Shown piece by piece: positions 34,219 through 42,860 of a stretch of 64,000 bases of DNA (position 1 is the first letter of the stretch; the number at the start of each line of letters is the position of its first letter). The notes below the pieces were generated by a model that saw only the letters and a program-made list of their open reading frames with translations, made no database searches and was not told where the DNA came from. Both the position numbers and the translations under genes were made by a program. The stretch comes from Planctomycetota bacterium (GTDB taxonomy: Bacteria > Planctomycetota > Phycisphaerae > WQYP01): assembly GCA_021805985.1 (NCBI GenBank), contig JAJZDN010000020.1, positions 1 to 64,000 of the forward strand, written 5' to 3'.

Positions 34219-34659
34219 ATGAACAAGTTTTGCACACTATTGACAGTGGGCGGATTCGTCAGTGTGGTGGGAGTGTCCCTAGCGGCCGGCCTGAACATAA
34301 ATTCACTCCGCAGGCAGCTGGATCGAATGGATTCATGGCGGGCACCGGCTTCCGCGGCATCAAAAGCGAACCCGATTCCGGGCACTTCCGAAACCATCCA
34401 GGCGGGTAGAAGTTTATTTTCCGCCAATTGCGAAGCGTGCCACGGTTCCAATGGAACAGGTGATGGGCCAACCGGAGCGTTTCTCAGCCCTCATCCGGCC
34501 AATTTAACTACGGCATCGTTCTGGTCCCAGAGCGACGGGGCCATCTTTTGGAAAATCACGCATGGCCACAGCCCCATGCCCAGTTTCCGGGATTCACTAA
34601 GCCGTAAACAGCGCTGGGAAGTTATTGATTATCTCAAAAAGCAATTTGATAAGCATTGA
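34219..34659 (+). CDS. Mono-haem cytochrome c, periplasmic
   Basis: The 146-residue protein has a hydrophobic N-terminus (LLTVGGFVSVVGVSLAAG) and one haem motif CEACH with the same flanking sequence (GSNGTGDGPTGAF) and the same Met region (GHSPMPSF) as the minus-strand cytochrome at 33366. It lies downstream of the riboswitch-like leader and the Rex-like palindrome. It probably carries electrons to a terminal oxidase or reductase that lies outside the window. Confidence 0.85.
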   Translation: MNKFCTLLTVGGFVSVVGVSLAAGLNINSLRRQLDRMDSWRAPASAASKANPIPGTSETIQAGRSLFSANCEACHGSNGTGDGPTGAFLSPHPANLTTASFWSQSDGAIFWKITHGHSPMPSFRDSLSRKQRWEVIDYLKKQFDKH

Positions 34660-34830
34660 CGCACTAACTCTTGAGTTATGGTGTTGACGCAAAATATCGT
34701 GTCTGTTACAACAAGCACGGGGCAGATAAAAAATAAGGCGGCCGCAAAGCGTTTAAATAAATTTCCCGGGCTCTTTGGCGCGCGTGTGCCAGGCCAAGTT
34801 CAGGTGAGCGTTTAAGGAAAGGAATGTGCC

Positions 34831-36183
34831 ATGACACACAAACGCGGGGTTCTTCTCAGTATGGCGGCGGCGCTGGCCATCATGCCGGTGGCAGCCGCTT
34901 GGGCTGACCCGGCGGCCGGTGGGGCCGACTATAAGAAGCTGGAGCAAAAGTACCAGGTGCTACAAAAGCAGATGGCCACTATGGCTAAACAAATGTCCGC
35001 CATGCAAAAGCAGCAGGCCGCACTCAAGGCTCAACAGGCGAAAACCAGTCCTACAAACACCAAGGCGATTGATCGCGAAGTCAAGCGACTGTATCGGCGG
35101 GTTGTAAAAGCCAGCCAGAAGATTTCCGAACTGGAGCCGGGAAATATACAAGTGCTGATCGCCGGCGACGTGAATTTCCAGTTTCAGAACATGCAGGGTT
35201 CGCATTCCACGTTCTATGCCGATTCCAGCCCCATGATTCAGGTGCGTATCGATAAAAAAATTTTTATCAACACCGCGTTTGATTTCTACACGCAAGCGGG
35301 TGAAGCTGGGGGCAGTGCCGCCGACATTGGTGCGGCCAACATCAACTATGAACTTAACAATTACATGACGCTTGGTGGCGGTCTGGTTACCAGCCCGATC
35401 GGCGGAATCGTCGGTGTTTACAACCCGGCCCCATGGAATCGGTGGCTGGTGGATGGCTCGCTGGAAGACGCTCTGCTGCCGGCCAACGAACTGGGTGTCT
35501 GGACCCGCGGTGGAATACCCGCGCCGGACAGCATGGGGTACCTGACGTATTTCCTGTTTGTCAGCGATGGCCCCGCCCTTGCCCGCACCACCGACCAGAA
35601 CGGCGCTACTTATAACAATCTGCAATTTGGCAATTGGGATCCAGCGGCCCAGAACGGCAAGACTATCGGCGGCCGATTCAGTTACCTTCCAATTCCCAAT
35701 GTTGAAATTGGCTACTCCTTTGAATGGGCTCGCCCCAGTGCCGATGGTGCGATAACCACCACCAATTCGCTGATCAATGCCGTCGATTTCAACTCCTATT
35801 ATGTGAATAAAAAAATTGACGGCTTATTCCGCTTCCGCGGCGGCTGGACATGGGACCAGGTCGGTCAGGGAATTGATTCCACTGGTACATTCTCCTTGGG
35901 CGGCATGTCCAATGGCGGACAGCTTGAAGTCGCATATCAGCCCAGCCTGTGCGGCATAAAATATCTCGACAGGGTGATGGCAGCCTTTCGTTACGATCGC
36001 ATCGACGGCCCCGCCTCGTCTAATTTTTCCAATGGCGCAGCGCATGAACAGCGCTACAGCATTGGACTGGATTACTGGCTGCACTCCAATGCGGTGCTGA
36101 AGTTTGAGTATCAATTTGACAATCTTTCAAACAATAGGCACGGCAACAATGCCATGTTCCTGCAATTTGCTGTTGGAATCTAA
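34831..36183 (+). CDS. Outer-membrane porin-like protein with a coiled-coil N-terminus
   Basis: The 450-residue protein has a signal peptide (residues 1-24, ending AWA), a coiled coil (about 30-105; repeated KQM, AAL, KRLYRR) and then a beta-rich C-terminal region with many alternating polar and aromatic strands, ending in FLQFAVGI. This is the layout of an OprP/phosphate-selective-like or porin fold with an N-terminal coiled-coil, common in planctomycetes. The final residue is Ile rather than the usual Phe. It lies between two cytochrome genes. Confidence 0.7.
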   Translation: MTHKRGVLLSMAAALAIMPVAAAWADPAAGGADYKKLEQKYQVLQKQMATMAKQMSAMQKQQAALKAQQAKTSPTNTKAIDREVKRLYRRVVKASQKISELEPGNIQVLIAGDVNFQFQNMQGSHSTFYADSSPMIQVRIDKKIFINTAFDFYTQAGEAGGSAADIGAANINYELNNYMTLGGGLVTSPIGGIVGVYNPAPWNRWLVDGSLEDALLPANELGVWTRGGIPAPDSMGYLTYFLFVSDGPALARTTDQNGATYNNLQFGNWDPAAQNGKTIGGRFSYLPIPNVEIGYSFEWARPSADGAITTTNSLINAVDFNSYYVNKKIDGLFRFRGGWTWDQVGQGIDSTGTFSLGGMSNGGQLEVAYQPSLCGIKYLDRVMAAFRYDRIDGPASSNFSNGAAHEQRYSIGLDYWLHSNAVLKFEYQFDNLSNNRHGNNAMFLQFAVGI

Positions 36184-36216
36184 GTTACTCTGGCAATTTA
36201 CTTGAGGAGTTACCCG

Positions 36217-36561
36217 ATGACTTTTATCACATATAAAATGACTAAATCCCTGACCTTAACTGCTGCCGCGCTTGGATTATTTTTGCTGGCCGGTTGTGCC
36301 GCGAACAAACCCACCAAGACTGCCACCGCTACATCTAAGCCGGCCGTATGGCCTTTGACCTTCAAAGACCCTGCCACCACTGAATCCGGAGCGCAAATAT
36401 GGGCAGAAAACTGCATGCGCTGCCATGAATTGCGTTCGCCGTCGCAATATACGCCCGCGCAATGGGGAATTATTGTGCAGTACATGCGGCTCCGCGCGGG
36501 CCTTACCGGCACACAGGCCAAAAAAGTCCTGGCATTCCTGCAAAGCGCCAGCGCCCACTAA
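36217..36561 (+). CDS. Lipoprotein cytochrome c
   Basis: The 114-residue protein has a lipobox (LFLLAGC at about residue 25) and a single haem site (MRCHE, the CxxCH motif as CMRCH). The C-terminal part, LRAGLTGTQAKKVLAFL, carries no obvious Met ligand. The ATG at 36217 is preceded by GAGGAG. It would anchor a haem protein to the periplasmic face and may serve the same electron path as the two paralogues upstream. Confidence 0.7.
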   Translation: MTFITYKMTKSLTLTAAALGLFLLAGCAANKPTKTATATSKPAVWPLTFKDPATTESGAQIWAENCMRCHELRSPSQYTPAQWGIIVQYMRLRAGLTGTQAKKVLAFLQSASAH

Positions 36562-36722
36562 TTGCGTTTTATCCCCCAACGCGGCGGTCCGGCTGCTGAA
36601 GAGTCATCTTTGGCAACCGGCTGTCGGAGCGGATAAATGCAGGAAACCTGTGCTTGGACATTAACGCCGTGCGCCGGAACACACAAAAAAGGAACAACCA
36701 CATGGCTGCCCGACCGCGTGCG

Positions 36723-37211
36723 TTATTTTGTCGATTCGGTACGCTGCCCCATAAGTGTCGCAGGCACCGGAATTTCGCGCGGCGTCATCTTTCGACCGCT
36801 GATAGAAGCATTGATAATTTTTCTGCTGGGCAAATCCTCCAGTGCCGTGCGCCGGCCATGCCCGGGTCGCCAGGCATGACGCAAGGTGGCGTATTTACCG
36901 TCATTGACCACCCGGATAAATGCTTTTTCAGCAAGATCTTGGACCTCCACCAACCGCCCCTCCACCAGGACGGAAGCATAATCATCGAGTTGATCGGTGA
37001 ATACATCAATCTCGAAACAGACCTGATTGTTGACTTCGAGAATGCCTCCCTTGCGCCCGGTCAGGGGCACGCGCAGATAAAGGATGCGTTCGATGCGGCA
37101 GAACGGCAGCGGAATGACGTAAGGACGCCCCTGAACATCGGCCATGGCCAGCCGGCCGATGAGACTGGTATCCAGAAGGTTGAAGATTTCCGTATCAGTC
37201 ATGGCAATCAT
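36723..37211 (-). CDS. Pyridoxamine 5'-phosphate oxidase-like (FMN split-barrel) protein
   Basis: This 162-residue protein has the N-terminal pattern of the PNPOx-like split barrel (TDTEIFNLLDTSLIGRLAMADVQGRPYVIPLPFC). Family members bind FMN, F420 or haem, and the exact cofactor is unknown. The start at 37211 has a GGAG Shine-Dalgarno. It is divergent from the first radical SAM gene, a partnership I have seen in other genomes near haem-related radical SAM genes. Confidence 0.7.
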   Translation of the reverse strand: MIAMTDTEIFNLLDTSLIGRLAMADVQGRPYVIPLPFCRIERILYLRVPLTGRKGGILEVNNQVCFEIDVFTDQLDDYASVLVEGRLVEVQDLAEKAFIRVVNDGKYATLRHAWRPGHGRRTALEDLPSRKIINASISGRKMTPREIPVPATLMGQRTESTK

Positions 37212-37300
37212 GTTTCACTCCGGCTAAAATCGTATAAACGCATAATTATATCTACATTATAATATGATTTATGTATGTGTCAAGATAAGGAGCGTGTCAT

Positions 37301-38467
37301 TTGGTCAGCAGCAACACGAATGGAATGCGGGCCGGTTTTTCAACGGCCCGTCCCGATTATACGGCCGAGGATTTTCCCCATTCCCCGCTTGTGGCATTTT
37401 ATGAAGTCACGCGAGCCTGCAATCTTTTATGCCGCCACTGCCGTGCAGAAGCTCAACCGCACCGCGACCCGCAGGAATTAAATTCCCCGACTTCGCTGGC
37501 ACTGATAGACGATCTCACGAAATTTCCCAAGCCTCCCCTGCTGGTGCTCACCGGCGGGGATCCCATGAAGCGACGCGATATATTTGACATCGTGCATCAC
37601 GCGGTGACTGCGGGCCTAAAGACCGCAATGACGCCGTCGGCAACGAAACTTGTTACTACCGACGCGGTCCAGCGTTTGAAAACCGCCGGCCTGCATCGTC
37701 TGGCGGTGAGCCTGGATGGAGCCGATGCCGCCACGCACGACAATTTCCGGCGTGTGCCGGGCAGTTTTAAGCGGACCCTGGAAATTATCGCCGATGCCGC
37801 CACCCGCGACCTGCCGTTGCAAATCAATACCACCATCGCCCGACACAATTTTCACCAGATTGATGCCATCGCCGAAATGCTCGCCGCATTTCCTATTGTG
37901 CTGTGGTCCGTATTTTTTCTCGTGCCCACCGGCCGGGCATTGGCGGATCAACGCATAACCGCAGATGAATTTGAACTGGCTTTTGAGAAGCTTTACCAAC
38001 AGGGACTCAGCAGGAAATATGGCATAAAAACCACTGAAGCCCCTCACTATCGCCGATTCGTGCTGGAAAAGATGAAACAAGCGATAAGCCAGACCGCAGA
38101 CCACAGCACCCAACGCCCGGTGATGCCCAACATTGTCGGCACCAATGACGGCCGTGGTGTTATGTTCATCAGCCATACAGGTGAGATATTCCCCAGCGGA
38201 TTTCTGCCCGTGCAATGCGGCAGATTTCCGCTTGATTCGGTGGCGCAGACGTATCAATACGCGCCTCTGTTCGTGGACCTGCGAAATCCCGAAAAACTCA
38301 GGGGCAAATGCGGGGCTTGCCAATATCACGACATCTGCGGTGGCAGCCGCGCCCGGGCCTTCGGACTAACCGGGGATCCACTGGCCGCAGAACCGGATTG
38401 CCTTTACGGGCAGTCCTATTTTCAAAATCAAAACTCGAACAGGAGTCTTCCAATATGTTCAGCGTAA
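37301..38467 (+). CDS. Radical SAM/SPASM protein (TIGR04053-like)
   Basis: The 388-residue protein carries CNLLCRHC (the CxxxCxxC radical SAM cluster site), LTGGDPMKR, and a C-terminal SPASM-like cysteine set (CGACQYHDICGG). The region VTRACNLLCRHCRAEAQPHRD and SLDGADAATHDNFRRVPGSF match my memory of the TIGR04053 family. The start is a TTG at 37301 with an AAGGAG Shine-Dalgarno seven bases upstream; no ATG is at hand. It overlaps the next radical SAM gene by 13 bases. Confidence 0.75.
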   Translation: MVSSNTNGMRAGFSTARPDYTAEDFPHSPLVAFYEVTRACNLLCRHCRAEAQPHRDPQELNSPTSLALIDDLTKFPKPPLLVLTGGDPMKRRDIFDIVHHAVTAGLKTAMTPSATKLVTTDAVQRLKTAGLHRLAVSLDGADAATHDNFRRVPGSFKRTLEIIADAATRDLPLQINTTIARHNFHQIDAIAEMLAAFPIVLWSVFFLVPTGRALADQRITADEFELAFEKLYQQGLSRKYGIKTTEAPHYRRFVLEKMKQAISQTADHSTQRPVMPNIVGTNDGRGVMFISHTGEIFPSGFLPVQCGRFPLDSVAQTYQYAPLFVDLRNPEKLRGKCGACQYHDICGGSRARAFGLTGDPLAAEPDCLYGQSYFQNQNSNRSLPICSA

Positions 38468-39735
38468 CAAATTTACTCTGTAATCATCAGGCCGGAAATG
38501 AACGCCTCCGTTATGGCCATCGCAACGCCCATGGTGAATCAGAAGCCACGCCGCGACCGGTGGTCGTGTGGGCTGTAACAAAAGCGTGTAACTTGCGATG
38601 TGTACACTGCTACGCATCGGCAACTAACGCGCCGGCCCCCAATGAACTGACCCATGATGAAGGCATCGCCCTGCTGGATGACTTGGCCGCATTTAAAGTT
38701 CCGGCGGTGCTTTTCAGTGGTGGTGAACCGCTAAGCCGCCCGGATATTCTTCCTTTAATTCGTCACGCGCGGTCGTTGGGCCTGCCATGTACATTGTCCA
38801 CCAACGGCCTGCTGATCGATGAACAAATGGCGGATAATCTGGCGGAATCCGGCCTGAAATATGCCGGCATCAGCATTGACGGCATTGAAAGCCGCCACGA
38901 CAAACTCCGCGGCAAAGCTGGTGCGTTTAATCGCACGCTGGCCGCCATTAAGCGTTGCCGCGCACGTGATATAAAAGTCGGGGTACGTTTCACGGTTCAT
39001 AGCCTGAATGTCGGTGATCTTGATGCAATATTTGATATCTGCGTATCCAGTAATGTCCAGCGGCTCTGCGTATATCATCTGGCCTATGCCGGGCGTGCGG
39101 ACAATATGCAAAAAGTAGATTTGTCCGCCACGCAAATCCGCAAAGTTGTGGATCGCATTTTTGAGAAAAGTCAGGAACTGCACCGCCAGGGAATCCCGCT
39201 GGAAGTTTTAACCGTCGATAACCATGCCGACGCGGCGTACTTGTTGTTGCAACTGGAAAAAGGCGATCCGCAACAATATCAAAAAGTCCGCAGCCGACTG
39301 GAAGGTACGGGCGGTAACCGGTCCGGCTGCAATATCGCATCGGTTGATCCGGTGGGTAATGTTCATTACGACCAGTTTACCTGGCATTACAACTGCGGCA
39401 ATGTGCGCCAACAGCCGTTCAGCAAAATATGGACCGATGCGGCCGATCCGCGCCTGGCTATCTTGCGTAACCGTAAAGCGCATTTGCCGGCCCGCTGCCA
39501 GTCATGCCGCTTTCTATCGGTCTGCAATGGAAATCTCCGCACTCGCGCGGAAGCCGCCACGGGTGATTGGCTGGGGTTCGATCCAGCGTGTTATTTAAGC
39601 GATGCAGAGATCAGTATGGGGGCTCCAGCACGTGCAGCATCCCAAAAATTCAACGGTAATGTGGCACCATGCGGCAGTCCAAACAACTGCGGCTCCGATT
39701 ATCCATTGCCACTGATCAGCGGAGTTGCGAAATGA
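38455..39735 (+). CDS. Radical SAM/SPASM protein, NirJ/AhbC-like
   Basis: The 426-residue protein has CNLRCVHC at about residue 49-56, FSGGEPL, and a SPASM cluster (CQSCRFLSVCNGNLRTRAE). Sequence such as VVVWAVTKACNLRCVHCYASA and STNGLLIDEQMADNLAESG resembles NirJ and AhbC, radical SAM enzymes of haem d1 and alternative haem biosynthesis. Which of the two is not clear. The start ATG 38455 follows AACAGGAG. It overlaps both neighbours and so is part of one operon with them. Confidence 0.7.
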   Translation: MFSVTNLLCNHQAGNERLRYGHRNAHGESEATPRPVVVWAVTKACNLRCVHCYASATNAPAPNELTHDEGIALLDDLAAFKVPAVLFSGGEPLSRPDILPLIRHARSLGLPCTLSTNGLLIDEQMADNLAESGLKYAGISIDGIESRHDKLRGKAGAFNRTLAAIKRCRARDIKVGVRFTVHSLNVGDLDAIFDICVSSNVQRLCVYHLAYAGRADNMQKVDLSATQIRKVVDRIFEKSQELHRQGIPLEVLTVDNHADAAYLLLQLEKGDPQQYQKVRSRLEGTGGNRSGCNIASVDPVGNVHYDQFTWHYNCGNVRQQPFSKIWTDAADPRLAILRNRKAHLPARCQSCRFLSVCNGNLRTRAEAATGDWLGFDPACYLSDAEISMGAPARAASQKFNGNVAPCGSPNNCGSDYPLPLISGVAK

Positions 39736-41177
39736 TGGAATCAATCATGCGGATTATTCAAGGCGGAATGGGAGTCGGCGTCTCCAACTGGGAACTGGCG
39801 AAGTCGGTTTCAAGTTGTGGGCAACTTGGAGTCGTTTCCGGCACCGGAATCGCGGCCGTTCTGGCCCGGCGCTTACAGGCTGGCGACCTGGAGGGTCACT
39901 ACCAGCGAGCTTTTCATGCCTTTCCCTATCGCGCGATCGCCCAGCGCGTATGGGATCGATATTTTGTCGCCGGCGGCATAGGCTCTTCAAAATCGTTTAG
40001 ATCAACGCCGCTGCCGGCCATTGGCTTTAGCCATGCCTTGACGGAATTGACCGTCTTGGCCACATTTTCCGAGGTGTTTCTCGCTAAGGAAGGACATTCC
40101 GGCGCGGTAGGGATCAATTTACTGGAAAAAGTGCAAACTCCGACGCTCACCACTCTTTTTGGGGCAATGCTGGCCGGGGTCGACTATGTACTTATGGGGG
40201 CCGGCATTCCGCGCTTTATTCCAGGGGTATTGGATAGTCTGGCGCGTGGAGAACGCGTAGAACTGAAAATTGATGTTGAAGATTCTGCTACCACAGAAAA
40301 CTTTGTAAGCCAGTTCAGTCCGGAAGAATTTATCACCATGGACGCCCCTGCCGGCAGTGTGTCGGCACCACAGTTAAAGCGTCCGAAATTTTATGCCATT
40401 ATTTCCTCGGCCACGCTGGCCATGACACTGGCGCGAAAATCTAATGGCCGAGTGGATGGCTTTATTGTTGAAACGTCCGTTGCCGGAGGACATAACGCAC
40501 CCCCGCGCGGGCCGCTGCAACTTTCCCAGCGGGGCGAGCCGATCTACGGCCCACGCGACGATGCGGATTTGCAAAAAATTGCCGCAATCGGCCTTCCGTT
40601 TTATCTTGCCGGTGGATTTGGCACCCGCCAGCAACTTCACTGGGCACTGGCCCAAGGTGCCGCTGGAATTCAAGTTGGCACAGCCTTCGCGTTTTGTCAG
40701 GAATCGGGAATTCGCGAAGACATAAAACAGCAGGTCCTTGCCATGGCAAGTTCCGGGAACGCGACGGTATTTACCGACCCACAGGCCTCCCCTACCGGCT
40801 TTCCCTTTAAGGTTGTGGCACTGCCCAATACCTTGTCCGAAACGGAAATATATGCCCAGCGCGAACGAAAATGTGACTTGGGATATCTGCGAAAAGTTTA
40901 TAAACGCCCGGACGGTACGCCGGGTTATCGCTGTGCCGCTGAACCTGTTTCCGACTATGTGGCCAAAGGCGGCAGTGCGGAAACAACCCCCGGCAGAAAA
41001 TGCCTCTGCAATGCCTTGTTTGCAACCATTGGTTTGGGGCAGACTGACCCACAGGGTGTGGAAGAACCTGCCATCGTCACGGCCGGTGATGACGTTGTTC
41101 ACATCAACCGCTATCTGCAAGCCGGAAAAGCCTCTTACACGGCGGCGGATGTGCTGCGCGTTATTCTCGAGGGGTAA
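39732..41177 (+). CDS. Nitronate monooxygenase/2-nitropropane dioxygenase-family protein
   Basis: The 481-residue flavoprotein opens with MRIIQGGMGVGVSNWELAKSVSSCGQLGVVSGTG, the FMN-barrel start of the NMO/NPD family, and contains VETSVAGGHNAPPRG and the FLAGG-like YLAGGFGTRQQL phosphate loop. A C-terminal extension (CLCNALFATIGLGQ) includes a Cys pair. It overlaps the radical SAM stop (ATGATGG). The substrate is unknown; enoyl-reductase-like members of the family also share this fold. Confidence 0.75.
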   Translation: MMESIMRIIQGGMGVGVSNWELAKSVSSCGQLGVVSGTGIAAVLARRLQAGDLEGHYQRAFHAFPYRAIAQRVWDRYFVAGGIGSSKSFRSTPLPAIGFSHALTELTVLATFSEVFLAKEGHSGAVGINLLEKVQTPTLTTLFGAMLAGVDYVLMGAGIPRFIPGVLDSLARGERVELKIDVEDSATTENFVSQFSPEEFITMDAPAGSVSAPQLKRPKFYAIISSATLAMTLARKSNGRVDGFIVETSVAGGHNAPPRGPLQLSQRGEPIYGPRDDADLQKIAAIGLPFYLAGGFGTRQQLHWALAQGAAGIQVGTAFAFCQESGIREDIKQQVLAMASSGNATVFTDPQASPTGFPFKVVALPNTLSETEIYAQRERKCDLGYLRKVYKRPDGTPGYRCAAEPVSDYVAKGGSAETTPGRKCLCNALFATIGLGQTDPQGVEEPAIVTAGDDVVHINRYLQAGKASYTAADVLRVILEG

Positions 41178-41520
41178 GTTAGTGACTTGGCGAGGCCTGC
41201 TCATGCGGCCCGCAACGATACCACTCAGAGAGTTCAACAAAAAGAAATGCAGGTCCGCCTCCCAGTCGCCTATGCCATCAAAAAATTTCAGGCGATGATG
41301 ACTGGAGAGGAATGAGGCCTGCTGTTCCCGCTCCCTTTGCACGGTACAGGCCTATTCTCGCTCCCGGGGTGGCGACTCGACTGAACCACGACCGTAATAA
41401 AAAGTTAAAATCACCAACGTCGCTTGACCCCGTTACGGCGCGCCGATAAATTCACATTGTTTGCGTGGTTCCTGTGGGATCGCTCGCCCTACTTAATTGT
41501 AACTGCCTTGGGACAAACGG
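41178..41520. other. Intergenic region upstream of rex
   Basis: This 343-base stretch lies between the nitronate-monooxygenase-like gene and rex. It holds AT-rich tracts near 41395 and 41440 and a TTCACA element near 41451 that could be half of a Rex box. I see no reading frame with a convincing start. Confidence 0.4.
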
Positions 41521-42177
41521 ATGCGAAACGAAGAGATTCCAAATCCCGCCGTGTACCGGTTAAGCTTTTACCTGCGCCAATTGGAATCATTCCGACGCGG
41601 AGATCGCCACACGATCAGCAGCAAGCAACTCGGCGAAGCGCTGGGATATTCTGATGCGCAGGTCCGTAAGGATCTGGCGTATTTTGGGCAGTTCGGCCAT
41701 CCTGGCATCGGCTATCGCGTGGATGAACTGGTTCATCAACTGAAAAAAATCCTCGGTACGGATAAAATCTCCAATGTTCTGCTGGTGGGTGCCGGAAACC
41801 TGGGACGGGCGTTGCTGGCCTACAAGGGCTTTCTTCAGAAAGGATTTAAAATCGTTGCCATTTTCGATGCTGATGCGGCCAAGGCGGGTAGAAAAATCGG
41901 AGATTTACCCATACGTTCCGATCACGATATTGCCTCGGTGGTGGCAGACTTACAGATTCGAGTGGCCATGCTGGCTGTGCCAGTGGCTGCGGCACAATCG
42001 GTGGCGGATCAACTGGTGACGGTAGGAATTAAAGGTATTTTGAATTTTGCCCCCGTCGCGCTGAATGTTCCCGGTGATGTGGTGGTACAAAGCGTAGACT
42101 TGGCGTTACAGTTAGAGCAACTGTCATTCCGGATGACATTGGGGGACGCAACCTCAGGCGATGAATCAAGTCAGTAA
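41521..42177 (+). CDS. rex: Redox-sensing transcriptional repressor Rex
   Basis: This 218-residue protein has an N-terminal winged helix (VYRLSFYLRQLESF..ISSKQLGEALGYSDAQVRKDLAYFGQFG) and a Rossmann NAD(H) domain with VLLVGAGNLGRALLAY and FDADAAKAG. This is the usual Rex layout: NADH releases the dimer from operators with the sequence TTGTGAA..TTCACAA. A similar palindrome lies before a cytochrome gene in the same window. A few residues of the helix differ from other Rex proteins and could fit the changed outer bases; that is inference. Confidence 0.9.
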   Translation: MRNEEIPNPAVYRLSFYLRQLESFRRGDRHTISSKQLGEALGYSDAQVRKDLAYFGQFGHPGIGYRVDELVHQLKKILGTDKISNVLLVGAGNLGRALLAYKGFLQKGFKIVAIFDADAAKAGRKIGDLPIRSDHDIASVVADLQIRVAMLAVPVAAAQSVADQLVTVGIKGILNFAPVALNVPGDVVVQSVDLALQLEQLSFRMTLGDATSGDESSQ

Positions 42178-42325
42178 AACCATTTGGCAAGCTGGCTTTC
42201 AACTCACCAGAGCCATGGATGGCAAACATCGGCGCACAATTCTGCATTTGTCATTCGCGGCATGTATGCAATTGCCGGTTCATCGCCAGGCAGGCCGCCA
42301 ACCGGTGGATACACCCGCAGGACAT

Positions 42326-42580
42326 TTAGCCCAGAAACATTTCCGATGGGCATCCATCCGCAAATTCCTCATGGCGGTCATCCATCGCAATAGTCTGATC
42401 GACGTTTTGGGGCAGTCCACCAGATTGCGCGGCAAATGAAACGGGATAGGTCGAAACGCGCCCCCGTCCCGCAACACTGCGCTGTGCCGGAGCGTCGGTA
42501 AGCTCAGTACGCCGCGTTGCACTGGCAATCGGCTGGGCAGCAGGCTTGCCGCCTACGAACATGTAATCTTGATTTGCCAT
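42326..42580 (-). CDS. Small hypothetical protein
   Basis: The product is 84 residues and starts at ATG 42580 with an AAGGAGC Shine-Dalgarno. It is hydrophilic, Ala/Gln/Arg-rich, with no membrane segment and no motif that I recognise; the N-terminus is MANQDYMFVGGK. It lies alone downstream of the convergent rex gene. Confidence 0.45.
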   Translation of the reverse strand: MANQDYMFVGGKPAAQPIASATRRTELTDAPAQRSVAGRGRVSTYPVSFAAQSGGLPQNVDQTIAMDDRHEEFADGCPSEMFLG

Positions 42581-42860
42581 GGCAAGCTCCTTATGTTGTG
42601 GCAAACGGTCGGAGTTGCTCGGTCTTTCCACTGCTTCGTATTATACACCGCGGCTCCTTCAGCAACAACAAAAAAATTGCCGGAATTTTCGGCTGCGTTA
42701 TTGATGGTGCCCAACGCGCTTACACTGCACTGGATTTTGCGCTTGGCAGACTGCGTTAAGGTTCGCAGGGTCTTCCCATCCGCAGGTAGACTGAAGGTCT
42801 ATCACTCCCCTTCCACATCCTCTGCCTGACTTTTACTTCGGCAGAAAATCGTCGTTTCCT

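Noticed and set aside
34068-34451. Open frame on the minus strand overlapping the second cytochrome c gene
   Set aside because: It is antisense to a clear haem protein and lies over the leader RNA and Rex-like site; it has no recognisable product.
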